A stretch of 64,000 bases of DNA from Chlamydiota bacterium (GTDB lineage Bacteria > Chlamydiota > Chlamydiia > Chlamydiales > Rhabdochlamydiaceae), in NCBI GenBank assembly GCA_013288005.1, contig JABDCS010000002.1, forward strand, positions 62,001 through 126,000, given 5' to 3'. How positions within the stretch are numbered: position 1 is the first letter of the stretch; each line of letters begins with the position of its first letter. Shown here piece after piece: positions 24,761 through 33,023 of the stretch. The notes under the pieces are model-generated. The model was not told the DNA's origin, searched no databases, and worked only from the letters and a program-made list of their open reading frames with translations. Both the position numbers and the translations under genes were made by a program.

Positions 24761-27082
24761 TTATTCGTCGCTTTCCTTATTCACATTCCCTAAGGCTGGT
24801 TGGAGAACACGTCTTGGCTTAGCGCCCTCTTGAGAGCTAATCACACCCCGCGATTCTAATTCATCCATTAAACTGGCTGCCCGCGCATAGCCAATCTTGA
24901 GTTTTCTCTGTAAAAAAGTGGTCGACGCAGTGCCTGTTTCGATTACTATACTCTTAGCTTGGTCAAAGAGTGCATCTTTTGCATTTACCTCACCCCCATC
25001 TTTATCCTCGTCTCTAGGCATAGAATCGAAAGAGGATATAAGGTAATTGGGTGGTGCTTGCTTACAGATAAAATCGACAACGCGATTGATCTCTTCATCG
25101 CTGATATAAGCACCTTGCGCACGAATCAAGGTGGAAGTTCCTGGAGGTAAAAAGAGCATATCGCCATTTCCTAGCAAGCTTTCTGCTCCATTTTCATCGA
25201 GAATAATTTGCGAATTAATTCGCGACGCTACTTTAAATGCGATACGAGTGGGGAAGTTAGCCTTAATCAAACCGGTAATAACCTCCCGAGAAGGCCTTTG
25301 TGTGGCTAAGATCAGATGAATGCCCACAGCACGTGCCATTTGAGCAATGCGGGCGATAGGTGTTTCAAGATCAGAACTTGAAACCATCATAAGATCGGCA
25401 AATTCATCAATAATCGCCACGATTCCATACATGCGCGCGGGAATTTGTATATTGAGGGATGCTTCAAGCTCCTGGTTGATTTGGCGATTATTGAAGGCAC
25501 CGATATTTCGCAAGCCGAGCTGCTTGAGAATTTCATATCTTTGTTGCATCTCTTTGACCAACCAATTTAAGGCCGCATAAGCACCATGTGCTTCTGTAAT
25601 TACAGGAGCGATCAAATGGGGGAGCTGCGAGTAGCAAGTGAGTTCAACTCGTTTGGGATCAATCATGAGGAGTTTGATCTCATCGGGCCGCGCATTCATG
25701 ACAATCGACATCACAATTGTATTGATACATACTGATTTTCCCGAGCCAGTAGCACCTGCAATTATAGCATGCGGCATACGCGCCAAATCGCTAATAACAT
25801 TTTCTCCACTCACGCTTTTCCCCAACAGAGTTGGAATAAAGAATTTGCGCGGTTGATTCTGATAAAAAGCCAAAATTTCCTTAAAACTCACTTCTTGTGG
25901 TGCAATGGCAGGTATTTCGACACCAACTGCCGCTTTACCTGGGATAGGAGCGATAATACGAATTGCTTTGGCTTGCAAATTCATGGCGATATCACTTTCT
26001 AGTGCCGTGATCTTTTGCACTTTTACACCCACAGCAGGGTGCACTTCAAAGGAAGTGATGGTTGGGCCGCAGTACACCTCACCGACTTTGGCTTCGATGC
26101 CAAAACTCATCAAAGTCTCTTCTAGAATTTCAGCCTGACGACGCAAGTCTTTTTTTAATGTGGGAGAATCTGACTTACGAGGGTTATTCAGTAAAGAGAG
26201 AGGAGGTAGTTGATAGGAGGTAAAGTCTCCATTGTAGACTTTTTGAGCGGTGATGGCAGCGAGCTTCTTGGCTATAGGCGTGGATTCGGGAGGCTCGGGC
26301 TCAATAATGATGGGGGCTCGTTCTTTTTTTGGTGAGGGTAGACGTTTGGCTTCAACAGGCCATCTCGGAGGATAGAGAGGAGGGGGAAGGAGAGTAGTTG
26401 TCTCTGCTTCTTCAAACTCAGCAAGAGGCTCATCATCCACTTGTGAATTGGAACGAGAGCGAAAAATGCTGGAGAACAGAGAGGGGATTTTTTCAAAAAA
26501 CGGGAGAATTCTAATTTCCGTGAGTGAGAGAAAACTCACAATGCCTGTTAAAGTAAAAGTAATTGCAATCCCAATTTCGCTAAAAAGTTGTTGCAAGTTG
26601 AAAGTCGACAGATCGCGATAGAGATAATAAAGAGGTACCCCTCCTAAATTTTGTCTCCACTCTCGGTGTGAATAGGGCAAGGAAAAGAATATCTCTTCGC
26701 TGTATACTTTTTCGGTTAAAAACCGCGGGAAGACGATTCCCCATTCGTGAAAGCAATTCAGTAAAATGCAAATGGAAATAAGTAAAAGGAAAAAATAAAG
26801 GTATTTGATTTTCGGTAGCGTTTTTGAGGTAAGTTTACACCAACCTATCCACCCCAGGTAGAGGACTAAGCCAAATGCCCCTAATCCCGCACTGTAGGAG
26901 AAAACCCATGCTGTGCTGTATCCGACGATCCCCAGCCAATTTTTCTCAGGATGCCTATGGGAGAAAGTCAACAGGCTAATAAAGAGCAAAAGAGCTAGGG
27001 ATAAAAGAATGAGTCCCTTCGTCTCTTTGCCTTGTATACCTGCTTTACGAGAGCTTTTTTCCTGCTGTTCTTTTTTAGCCAT
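24761..27082 (-). CDS. ftsK: DNA translocase FtsK/SpoIIIE
   Basis: A 773-residue DNA motor that moves chromosome termini through the septum. The first 190 residues hold four membrane helices, followed by a Pro-rich linker, then the motor: Walker A AGATGSGKSVCIN, Walker B VAIIDEFADLMMVS, RPSREVITGLIKANFPTR, and the gamma winged-helix domain (LQRKLKIGYARAASLMDEL). I choose the ATG at 27082 (MAKKEQQEK), which has AAGGA upstream; the open frame reaches 27130, but that stretch is repeat sequence overlapping uppP. It is downstream of uppP, with tRNA-His above it. Gamma-domain recognition sequences (KOPS) cannot be checked here. Confidence 0.97.
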   Translation of the reverse strand: MAKKEQQEKSSRKAGIQGKETKGLILLSLALLLFISLLTFSHRHPEKNWLGIVGYSTAWVFSYSAGLGAFGLVLYLGWIGWCKLTSKTLPKIKYLYFFLLLISICILLNCFHEWGIVFPRFLTEKVYSEEIFFSLPYSHREWRQNLGGVPLYYLYRDLSTFNLQQLFSEIGIAITFTLTGIVSFLSLTEIRILPFFEKIPSLFSSIFRSRSNSQVDDEPLAEFEEAETTTLLPPPLYPPRWPVEAKRLPSPKKERAPIIIEPEPPESTPIAKKLAAITAQKVYNGDFTSYQLPPLSLLNNPRKSDSPTLKKDLRRQAEILEETLMSFGIEAKVGEVYCGPTITSFEVHPAVGVKVQKITALESDIAMNLQAKAIRIIAPIPGKAAVGVEIPAIAPQEVSFKEILAFYQNQPRKFFIPTLLGKSVSGENVISDLARMPHAIIAGATGSGKSVCINTIVMSIVMNARPDEIKLLMIDPKRVELTCYSQLPHLIAPVITEAHGAYAALNWLVKEMQQRYEILKQLGLRNIGAFNNRQINQELEASLNIQIPARMYGIVAIIDEFADLMMVSSSDLETPIARIAQMARAVGIHLILATQRPSREVITGLIKANFPTRIAFKVASRINSQIILDENGAESLLGNGDMLFLPPGTSTLIRAQGAYISDEEINRVVDFICKQAPPNYLISSFDSMPRDEDKDGGEVNAKDALFDQAKSIVIETGTASTTFLQRKLKIGYARAASLMDELESRGVISSQEGAKPRRVLQPALGNVNKESDE

Positions 27083-27095
27083 GTCCTTCTCATAT

Positions 27096-27112
27096 GAGGG
27101 TGTGTCAAAAGC
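27096..27112 (-). repeat. dispersed repeat end overlapping the uppP stop codon
   Basis: GAGGGTGTGTCAAAAGC on the plus strand is the complement of a GACACACCCTC end like those at 34495-34508 and 38550-38558. It overlaps the last codons of uppP and separates it from ftsK. Confidence 0.5.
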
Positions 27113-27884
27113 CTGATGCAAAACAAACACAGGCTCCTAAGAGGAGACAATACCACGCAAAAGGACGCAATCGACCATTTTCTAAACAGCGTATCGCGGG
27201 TCCAATAATCGCCAATCCTGCGGCTAAGGATGCTCCAAATCCAATTAAACAGGAAGAGAGAGAAATCGGCAAACTCCACGTTGCTTGCGTAAGCTTAAGA
27301 AGAGACAAACAGCTTCCACCCAAAATGGTAGGAATGGCGAGAAGAAAAGAAAAACGAACCGATTCTTGTGCATTCCATCCTAACACCCTTGCACAAGAAA
27401 TTGTCGATGCACTGCGTGAAATACCCGGTATCAATGCAGCAGATTGCATCAGCCCTATGCACACAGCATCTTGGGTCCTTCGTTGCCATGATATAGAAGC
27501 TTGGCGTTTGATGCGTAGATAGTGACCTAAGAAGAGAAGGCAAGAAGTGGCGATTAACATATAGCCCGTAAGAGATAGCTGGTGCGTCATTTCCCTAAAA
27601 GGTTTTAAAAGGAGATAGGCGGGAAATAAAGGAGTAATTGCAAGTAAAATCTGGAGCAGTTTGTCGCGTCTTTGAAAGAAAATCAGGCGAATATCTTTTC
27701 GAAAAAAATACAACGCTGCAATCAGGGTCCCAAAATGACAAAATAGGTCGAAAGCAAGAAAGATCTCAGAATGGGGTATCCCCATTAACGTTCTAGCGAT
27801 AGTAAGGTGTGAGGAGGAACTGATAGGGAAAAATTCAGCAACTCCTTGAATAAGCCCAAGAATTAAGGCTTGCAGAGAAGTCAT
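27105..27884 (-). CDS. uppP: undecaprenyl-diphosphatase (BacA/UppP)
   Basis: An integral membrane enzyme of 259 residues that recycles undecaprenyl diphosphate for peptidoglycan synthesis. The catalytic motifs are GVAEFFPISSSSHLTI (usually EFLPISSSGH) and IPGISRSASTISCARVLG. About seven or eight membrane helices follow. The frame extends upstream to 27941, but that part is read through the antisense of tRNA-His; ATG 27884 (MTSLQALILG) is the start. It is 18 bp downstream of the tRNA-His gene and about 20 bp upstream of ftsK. Confidence 0.95.
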   Translation of the reverse strand: MTSLQALILGLIQGVAEFFPISSSSHLTIARTLMGIPHSEIFLAFDLFCHFGTLIAALYFFRKDIRLIFFQRRDKLLQILLAITPLFPAYLLLKPFREMTHQLSLTGYMLIATSCLLFLGHYLRIKRQASISWQRRTQDAVCIGLMQSAALIPGISRSASTISCARVLGWNAQESVRFSFLLAIPTILGGSCLSLLKLTQATWSLPISLSSCLIGFGASLAAGLAIIGPAIRCLENGRLRPFAWYCLLLGACVCFASGF

Positions 27885-27901
27885 TGTTATTATCCAAAAA
27901 G

Positions 27902-27976
27902 GGCGATCGACGGGACTCGAACCCGCGACTTCTGGAACCACAATCCAGCGCTCTAACCAACTGAGCTACGATCGCC
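27902..27976 (-). tRNA. tRNA-His (anticodon GTG)
   Basis: The minus strand folds as a 75-nt tRNA. The anticodon loop is TTGTGGT flanked by a perfect CTGGA/TCCAG-type stem. The acceptor starts with an extra G (G-1) that pairs with C73, the tRNA-His identity element, and seven further acceptor pairs follow. The D-arm is GCTCAGTTGGTTAGAGC and the T-loop TTCGAGT. CCA is not fully encoded (CCT). A T-run follows at the 3' end. The uppP gene begins 18 bp later. Confidence 0.97.
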
Positions 27977-28027
27977 ATACAAAGAGGAAAGTTTATACTC
28001 GGAGATTGAGTTTCTGTCAAATTCTCT

Positions 28028-28076
28028 ATGAGTCACTATCAAAAGCACGGAAATATACCTTTTGATACTGCCTCAT
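28028..28076. repeat. imperfect palindrome of the dispersed family
   Basis: ATGAGTCACTATCAAAAG (28028-28045) and CTTTTGATACTGCCTCAT (28059-28076) pair at 16 of 18 positions around a 13-nt loop. It contains the CTTTTGATAC segment also seen in the copies at 21155 and 44008. It sits between tRNA-His and blaI in a divergent gap. Confidence 0.6.
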
Positions 28077-28085
28077 CAAGGAAGG

Positions 28086-28133
28086 TACTAAAAAGTATTT
28101 AATTGTTGCCTTCGATACTACAAATGTAGTATC
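28086..28133 (+). promoter_or_regulatory. BlaI-type operator with overlapping promoter upstream of blaI
   Basis: GATACTACA (28114-28122), AA and TGTAGTATC (28125-28133) form a perfect 20-bp dyad with the TACTAC/GTAGTA core of BlaI/MecI operators. A weaker TACT-AAAA-AGTA dyad lies 32 bp upstream, about three helical turns away. A candidate promoter TTGTTG-18-TAGTAT (28103-28132) overlaps the strong operator, so a bound repressor would block it. This is what is expected of an autoregulated BlaI gene, which starts at 28160. Confidence 0.85.
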
Positions 28134-28159
28134 AATTTCGATAAATTTAGGAAGGATCT

Positions 28160-28537
28160 ATGGCTAAAAGAGCTTTTGGTGAGCTAGAACTTGCAATTCT
28201 GAATATCCTGAAACGAGCGGGAACTCGAATGACTGTGAAAGAGGTCTATAGCAGTATGGGGCAAGAGAATAAATACACGACTATCATGACAGTCATGCAT
28301 CGAATGATGTTGAAGAACCTATTAGGAAGAGAAATGGTGACGGGTCATTACGAATATTGGTTCCTTCCTTCAAAAACACCTACATTTCTCGAGCAACTGA
28401 AGAAAAAGGCCTTTGGCTTTAAGACCATTGAAATGGTGAGTTATTTAATTGAGTCGGCTGATGATGTAACCGAAGAAGAATTAGATGAAATGGAAAGGCT
28501 CCTACAAAAAGCGAAAAATAAAAAACAGACGAAATAA
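28160..28537 (+). CDS. blaI: BlaI/MecI/CopY-family transcriptional repressor
   Basis: A 125-residue winged-helix repressor. The start MAKRAFGELELAILNILKRAG and the DNA-reading helix region VKEVYSSMGQENKYTTIMTVM, followed by HRMMLKNLLGREMVTGHYEY, are typical of the family. The acidic C-terminus (ADDVTEEELDEMERLL) should dimerise. It is preceded by GGAAGG and by a matching operator, and is followed 3 bp later by an M56 protease gene, the usual partner whose activation removes the repressor. What is odd is the target: no beta-lactamase is near; the second operator stands before an inclusion-protein-like gene. Confidence 0.93.
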   Translation: MAKRAFGELELAILNILKRAGTRMTVKEVYSSMGQENKYTTIMTVMHRMMLKNLLGREMVTGHYEYWFLPSKTPTFLEQLKKKAFGFKTIEMVSYLIESADDVTEEELDEMERLLQKAKNKKQTK

Positions 28538-28540
28538 TTT

Positions 28541-29560
28541 ATGGCCTTTCATTATTTTTTCAATAGTCTTGTAGTGTTTTTTATTTTATCGGGAATAGGT
28601 GAGCTAATCCTATTCGCTTTTAGAATAAAAAATTCAAGGGTCCGCATCTTTATACGAGCTTTGCCTTTCATTAAATTTCCTTTTGATTTTTTGATTTTTG
28701 GAGTTTTTGAAGAGAATTTATTCCTTAATTTTAATCCATTTGGTTGCAAGATTTTCTTCCAACATTTGCTGGAAAGGGTATTTGGGGTATATTTTAAAAC
28801 CAATTTAAGTGAGAAAGAGCATTGGATAATCCCACACTTTCTTACTGCTCAGATTCCAGCTCCCTGGCTCAAAGTACTTGTGGTTTCTTTTGGCACCGTC
28901 TCCCTTTCAGCTTTCTTCTATCGAGTCTTACAATATTGTAAATCTTATCAAACCCTTAAAAAGATTTTACGAGTAGCGATTCCCTGCACGAGAGAAATTA
29001 AAAACAGCAAGCTTTTAGCGGGTGTGAAAAGACAAAAAGCGATTGTTGTAACCTCTAACCAAGTGAATATTCCGCTTGTTGCAAGCAGGCGGCATATCAT
29101 ATTTCCCCAAGAATCTATTTCTCAGTTTTCGCAAGAAGAGTTTGAAGCTGTTTTGGCGCACGAACTCGAACATTTATATTGGAAAGACTCGCTTTTAAAA
29201 CTCTATTGCACTTTTGTTCATGCTTTTTTCTGGTGGGTGCCAAGTGGCTGGTGGCTCAATCGAATAGAAGTAGACATGGAAATCGCCAGCGATAAAGGTG
29301 TGCGGCGTTACGGTATCGCTGCTCATTCTTTAGCTAGCGCAATTGTCAAAGTTATTGCGCTTCGTACCTCATCGACTCAATATTATTCAACCACAGGGTT
29401 TTCGCTTGCTTGCGAGCTGGCATCGAGTCGAAAGCCTATTGTCTATCGTTTTAAAAGTTTATTAGAAGACGATTTTATCCCCTCAAAGTTTCTCTTTTGG
29501 AATAGCTTTTTCTGTACGTGCGTAGCTCTCATCAGTTTTATTAGTTTTTGGAGTTGTTAG
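28541..29560 (+). CDS. BlaR1/MecR1-like M56 membrane metalloprotease without sensor domain
   Basis: The 339-residue protein has the M56 gluzincin core: VLAHELEHLYWKDSLLKL around residue 205, with the HExxH form HELEH and a downstream EVDMEIASDKGV motif (the E..xD residues). Helices are predicted near residues 5-25, 110-130, 222-240 and 318-338. BlaR1/MecR1 are near 585 residues with a penicillin-binding sensor; this protein stops after the protease, so the trigger must differ. It should cleave or destabilise BlaI. There is a 3-bp gap to blaI, so they are co-transcribed. Confidence 0.9.
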   Translation: MAFHYFFNSLVVFFILSGIGELILFAFRIKNSRVRIFIRALPFIKFPFDFLIFGVFEENLFLNFNPFGCKIFFQHLLERVFGVYFKTNLSEKEHWIIPHFLTAQIPAPWLKVLVVSFGTVSLSAFFYRVLQYCKSYQTLKKILRVAIPCTREIKNSKLLAGVKRQKAIVVTSNQVNIPLVASRRHIIFPQESISQFSQEEFEAVLAHELEHLYWKDSLLKLYCTFVHAFFWWVPSGWWLNRIEVDMEIASDKGVRRYGIAAHSLASAIVKVIALRTSSTQYYSTTGFSLACELASSRKPIVYRFKSLLEDDFIPSKFLFWNSFFCTCVALISFISFWSC

Positions 29561-29604
29561 AGTTAACTGGCGGGCAGAAGAAAAGAAAAAAATTTAATCC
29601 AAGA

Positions 29605-29620
29605 TACTACAATCGTAGTA
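29605..29620 (+). promoter_or_regulatory. second BlaI-type operator upstream of the Inc-like gene
   Basis: TACTAC (29605-29610), AATC and GTAGTA (29615-29620) have the same six-base arms and 4-base spacing as the core of the strong blaI operator at 28116-28131. It lies 20 bp before ATG 29641 and 45 bp after the M56 gene stop. The inference is that the same repressor controls this gene. No such dyad precedes the second paralogue at 30634. Confidence 0.75.
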
Positions 29621-29640
29621 ATTTAATAATAGGAGAATGC

Positions 29641-30372
29641 ATGACTACATTAGTAACGAACTTAAATCCTGCTATAACGAAGGCGGAAAAACCTAATAAG
29701 GATGAATCAGCAAAAACCTCCGCATGGCAGAAAACCACGGAGTATATGACGACCGCTTCGGGTATGAAAAAAATTCTTCTTGAACCCATCAAGCTCGCTT
29801 TAGATTGGATTGATTGGGGAGCTGCGCATTCAATGAAGAAGGCTGAACCTTTATGCCAGCTAACAGGCAATACACGTACGTTTTTAACCTTAGCTAATTT
29901 ACCTAAAGAAGTAACTCGAGCCTTTGCAAATTATAAAAACATCCCTAGTGGTGCAGGAATCACGACCAGCAATAGAACGCATGCTATTACTAAAGTTGCA
30001 ATTGAAGGAATGTATGCTGCCGATTCTGTTTCTACTATTGTCGAGTGGGGGAGTAAAAGCTCTTTCCTATCTCTCTCGAGAATAGGAAAACAAGTTTGCA
30101 AAGCTATTGGATCTTTAGCGACAGGAGCTAGCATAGTAGAAAATGTGCTAGATATTTACCGAGAATCTAAAAATCCCGTAGAAAAGCAAAAGAGCACTCT
30201 TACTGCATTAAAAGTAACAAAAGCCGCTTTTTCCCTCCTCTTGGGAGTTACGGAGTTGGCTTCCATTCTTTCGGGCAGTGTCGTGCTTCTTTTGTTAGCA
30301 ACGGTCAAAGTCGGTTTTGGAATAGGAATTCATTTTTATGAAATGGAATCTGTGGCGGTGCTCAAAAATTAA
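29641..30372 (+). CDS. inclusion-membrane-protein-like hypothetical protein, paralogue 1
   Basis: A 243-residue protein with ATG preceded by AGGAG at five bases; the frame upstream is not coding. The N-terminal half is helical and charged (GMKKILLEPIKLALDWIDWG), with conserved blocks ANLPKEVTRAFANYKNI and SVSTIVEWGSKSSFLSLS. The last 50 residues form a hydrophobic hairpin (KAAFSLLLGVTELASI, then GSVVLLLLATVKVGFGIGI). There is no signal peptide. About half the positions match the next gene. A C-terminal bilobed hydrophobic region without signal peptide is the usual layout of type III-secreted inclusion proteins, but this is inference. A BlaI-type operator precedes it. Confidence 0.78.
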   Translation: MTTLVTNLNPAITKAEKPNKDESAKTSAWQKTTEYMTTASGMKKILLEPIKLALDWIDWGAAHSMKKAEPLCQLTGNTRTFLTLANLPKEVTRAFANYKNIPSGAGITTSNRTHAITKVAIEGMYAADSVSTIVEWGSKSSFLSLSRIGKQVCKAIGSLATGASIVENVLDIYRESKNPVEKQKSTLTALKVTKAAFSLLLGVTELASILSGSVVLLLLATVKVGFGIGIHFYEMESVAVLKN

Positions 30373-30633
30373 GTTTCTGCCATTGTCTACTGTTTGATCT
30401 TTTCACCATTCAAAATAGATGCAAAATAGATGAAATTAATTATTAAGCGTCCTCTTTATGCTAAAATGTCAGAAAAAAACTCACATTTGATAATAAATAA
30501 AAATAAAATCCTGCCAATTAATTATTGTGTGAATAAATAGTGTCGATATAGAAACAAAACATATATAATTGGATCCTATATAGAAATAATTTTTTGATAC
30601 TTTTTAGAACTTGTTACAACTGAGGACATAATA

Positions 30634-31359
30634 GTGACTGCAGGAATAACCGCCGTTCATTCTTCTCCGATGAAGAAAGTAGAATCAGCTGCAAATGACG
30701 CAGATAAGACCTCAAGGTGCGAAGAGGTCGCTTACAGTATAACGACATCATCGGGCATGAAAAAATTGCTTCTTTCACCGATTGGTCTTGCTTTAGATTG
30801 GATCGATTGGGGCGCAAAATATTTAATGAAGAAAGCTGAACCTTTAAATGAACTCACGAGTCAGACACGTACATTTCTAAAATTTGCTAATCTACCCAAA
30901 CAAGTGATCAAGAGCTTTGCGCTTTATAAAAAGATTCCTTCCTCTACAGAAAGTGAAGATTTTAAGCGATCGCAAGCAATTACTAAAACGGCCATTAAGG
31001 GGATTTATGCGGCCAATTCTGTAGCTAGTATCTTAGAGTGGGGTAGCAAGAACTCTTTTTTATCTCTTTCTGCAGCGGGAAAATGTGCGTGTAGAGCTAT
31101 CCGCTCTTTAAGTTCTGGAGCAAAAATAGTAAGCAATAGTCTAAAGATTTTCCAGGAATCTAAAAATCTTGCAGACAAGGAAAAGAGCACTCTTTCTACA
31201 TTAAAAATAACGAAAGCCGCTTTTTCCGTTCTCTTAGGACTTGCGCATTTGGCTTCTATCGATTCTAGAAGTGTGGCCCTTCTTTTGTTAGCAACAGTCA
31301 AAGTTAGTTTTGGAATGGGGGCTCGTTTATATCAATTGCAGCCAAAGCCCAGGACGTAG
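30634..31359 (+). CDS. inclusion-membrane-protein-like hypothetical protein, paralogue 2
   Basis: A 241-residue protein starting with GTG, with GAGG eight bases upstream. It repeats the blocks of the previous gene: SGMKKLLLSPIGLALDWIDW, ANLPKQVIKSFALYKKIPS, ILEWGSKNSFLSLSAAGK and a hydrophobic C-terminal hairpin (FSVLLGLAHLASI, RSVALLLLATVKVSFG). The pair arose by tandem duplication. The 261-bp upstream gap is AT-rich and lacks the BlaI-type dyad seen before paralogue 1, so the two copies may be differently controlled. Function is unknown. Confidence 0.75.
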   Translation: MTAGITAVHSSPMKKVESAANDADKTSRCEEVAYSITTSSGMKKLLLSPIGLALDWIDWGAKYLMKKAEPLNELTSQTRTFLKFANLPKQVIKSFALYKKIPSSTESEDFKRSQAITKTAIKGIYAANSVASILEWGSKNSFLSLSAAGKCACRAIRSLSSGAKIVSNSLKIFQESKNLADKEKSTLSTLKITKAAFSVLLGLAHLASIDSRSVALLLLATVKVSFGMGARLYQLQPKPRT

Positions 31360-31379
31360 CGGAAGGTTAGAACATCTAT

Positions 31380-32867
31380 TTAACAGATTCCCTTCTGTCT
31401 ATTCGGCCAATAAATAGCGAAAAATAAAAAGGCAGAAAGATAAATCGAGATTAGAAGGGGAGTTATGTGATTACAGGAGAGAGTGCCTTTGATAGCAAGC
31501 GGAGCTTGGCTAACAGAGTTAAGAAGAAAGTTTGTGAATGAGCTATTCATAGAATTGATGAATTCGCCTACTGGAGGTGCGAAGGTTAGGGCTATACATC
31601 CTACTAGAAAAAGCATAAGACTTATAGAAATCAGAAAAGGAAAAAAGAGATTATAAAGCATGCTTCCAATGAGCGGAAAGGAAGAGAAATAGAAGAGACA
31701 GACAGGCAGAGTTATAACGTGCACCGCCAATGTAAGAGCTAATGCTTTACGTATAAGTCCGGCAAGCAGAACGCCATGTTGATCAACAAGTGTCATATTT
31801 TTCATAGTCGCAATCGAACGCTGAGGAAAAATACAAGTAAGCAATTTCTCACATGGTTCGAATAAAAGCAGAAGCGCGCCTGTGCATAGAAAGCTCAATT
31901 GAAAACCGAGATTTTGGCAGAAGGAGGGATCGACAAGTAGGATAACCATGAGTCCTCCACCCAGAGCATTGAGGCCGCTAGAGCGTAGGCAGCAAATCTT
32001 TCCTGTAAGAGCGAGAGAAATAGCACAGCAAGCCCTCATAGCTGAACAACATGGACCAAGAAAAAAAAGGTAACCTCCGATAAAAATCAGCACGACAATC
32101 TGAGCCTTACGAAAAGAAAGAAAGAGACGGGCACTGAAGAGCAAAAATGAAGCTAAAAGCGAAAAATGAAATCCTGAAATCGCCAAAATATGACTTAGTC
32201 CCAAACGACTGAATTCAATCGCTAAATTTCTTTCCTCAATATCACCTGTAGAAAGTGACGTAAAAAGGGCGCTGCAAGGGGTCTTTCCAAAATGTTGATG
32301 AATAAAATGCGACATCGCTTTTTTGAAATTGAATCTCCATTCGGCAAAAGAATGGGTGTTTTCAACAGGTAGCCACGAAAATTTGCGATCGGGCTTAAAT
32401 ACAAAAGCTCCTTTCCGCGTTTTCTGCATACGACCTTTTATCACATAATCACAATTTGCCAGAGGCCGGTTTTTGCTTTCTTTTAAGAGAATTTGGCAAG
32501 GAATTTGGGCTATCTTACGAGAGTCTCGATTAACAAACCCTTTGGCCGCTCCTTGATAACAGAGAAGGGGACCAAAAGGAGTTTGCGAAGCTTTAACTTG
32601 TGAGATAGAGAAATAAAGCAGACCTTCTACACCATTGTTGGGCCATTCATTTTTTTCAAAAAAAGGTGAAGCCGCCATCCAGGTAGAAAAAAAAAGCAGA
32701 ATCCCCATGAGAATCTTTTGCCAATGGGTGAATAGAGGAATCCAAAGAACGCAAGCAAGTGGCAACAAGAGCATGGTCCATCCTGCAGCGGCACCTGTCC
32801 CGAAAAAAATATGGAGCCCAATCCACAAAAGGGGGTTCTTTTCCCAAAAAGTGATAAAAGTTTGCAT
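31380..32867 (-). CDS. comEC: ComEC/Rec2-family competence membrane channel
   Basis: The 495-residue integral membrane protein is the ComEC/Rec2 channel that passes single-stranded DNA during natural transformation. It carries the core motif LGLSHILAISGFHFSLLASF and the following helices (LFLGPCCSAMRACCAIS... region). There is no C-terminal metallo-beta-lactamase domain, so it is a short form like that in other Chlamydiae. The open frame begins with TTG at 32882; ATG 32867 (MQTFITFWEKN) is preferred. It converges with the Inc-like gene, with its stop 20 bp away. The gene order near the E1 fusion in C. trachomatis is different here, indicating rearrangement. Confidence 0.9.
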   Translation of the reverse strand: MQTFITFWEKNPLLWIGLHIFFGTGAAAGWTMLLLPLACVLWIPLFTHWQKILMGILLFFSTWMAASPFFEKNEWPNNGVEGLLYFSISQVKASQTPFGPLLCYQGAAKGFVNRDSRKIAQIPCQILLKESKNRPLANCDYVIKGRMQKTRKGAFVFKPDRKFSWLPVENTHSFAEWRFNFKKAMSHFIHQHFGKTPCSALFTSLSTGDIEERNLAIEFSRLGLSHILAISGFHFSLLASFLLFSARLFLSFRKAQIVVLIFIGGYLFFLGPCCSAMRACCAISLALTGKICCLRSSGLNALGGGLMVILLVDPSFCQNLGFQLSFLCTGALLLLFEPCEKLLTCIFPQRSIATMKNMTLVDQHGVLLAGLIRKALALTLAVHVITLPVCLFYFSSFPLIGSMLYNLFFPFLISISLMLFLVGCIALTFAPPVGEFINSMNSSFTNFLLNSVSQAPLAIKGTLSCNHITPLLISIYLSAFLFFAIYWPNRQKGIC

Positions 32868-33000
32868 GAAGGAGAGTATCAATGAATGAAGAGGGCCTGC
32901 TAAGAGATTGTTTTCGCGATATTTGAGAGTTTCGTAGTCTTGTCCGATTGCACAAGAGGGGATACTATAAGACGTTGATCTATTCTAATCTATGGGCAAC

Positions 33001-33023
33001 TAAAAACCTCTTAGAACACTCTA
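33001..33023 (+). repeat. dispersed repeat ends near the ndh stop
   Basis: AACCTCTTAGAACACTCTAA resembles the CCCTCTTAGAA end of the family; a second CACTCTAAAG copy follows at 33017. The region sits just beyond the ndh stop and may serve as its terminator. Confidence 0.4.

Noticed and set aside
27094-27522. 142-codon plus-strand frame opposite uppP
   Set aside because: Antisense of uppP, no family features, begins inside a dispersed repeat end.
27883-27941. Longer uppP start at 27941
   Set aside because: The extra codons are the antisense of tRNA-His (VPEVAGSSPVDRPFW), not protein-coding sequence.
27835-28020. 61-codon minus-strand frame across tRNA-His
   Set aside because: It reads through the tRNA and overlaps uppP; the sequence VAQLVRALDCGSRSRGFESR is a familiar tRNA translation artefact.
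30373-30633. A third BlaI-type operator before the second Inc-like paralogue
   Set aside because: Only TACT-like fragments occur (TACTTTTTAGAA); the TACTAC-N4-GTAGTA dyad is absent.
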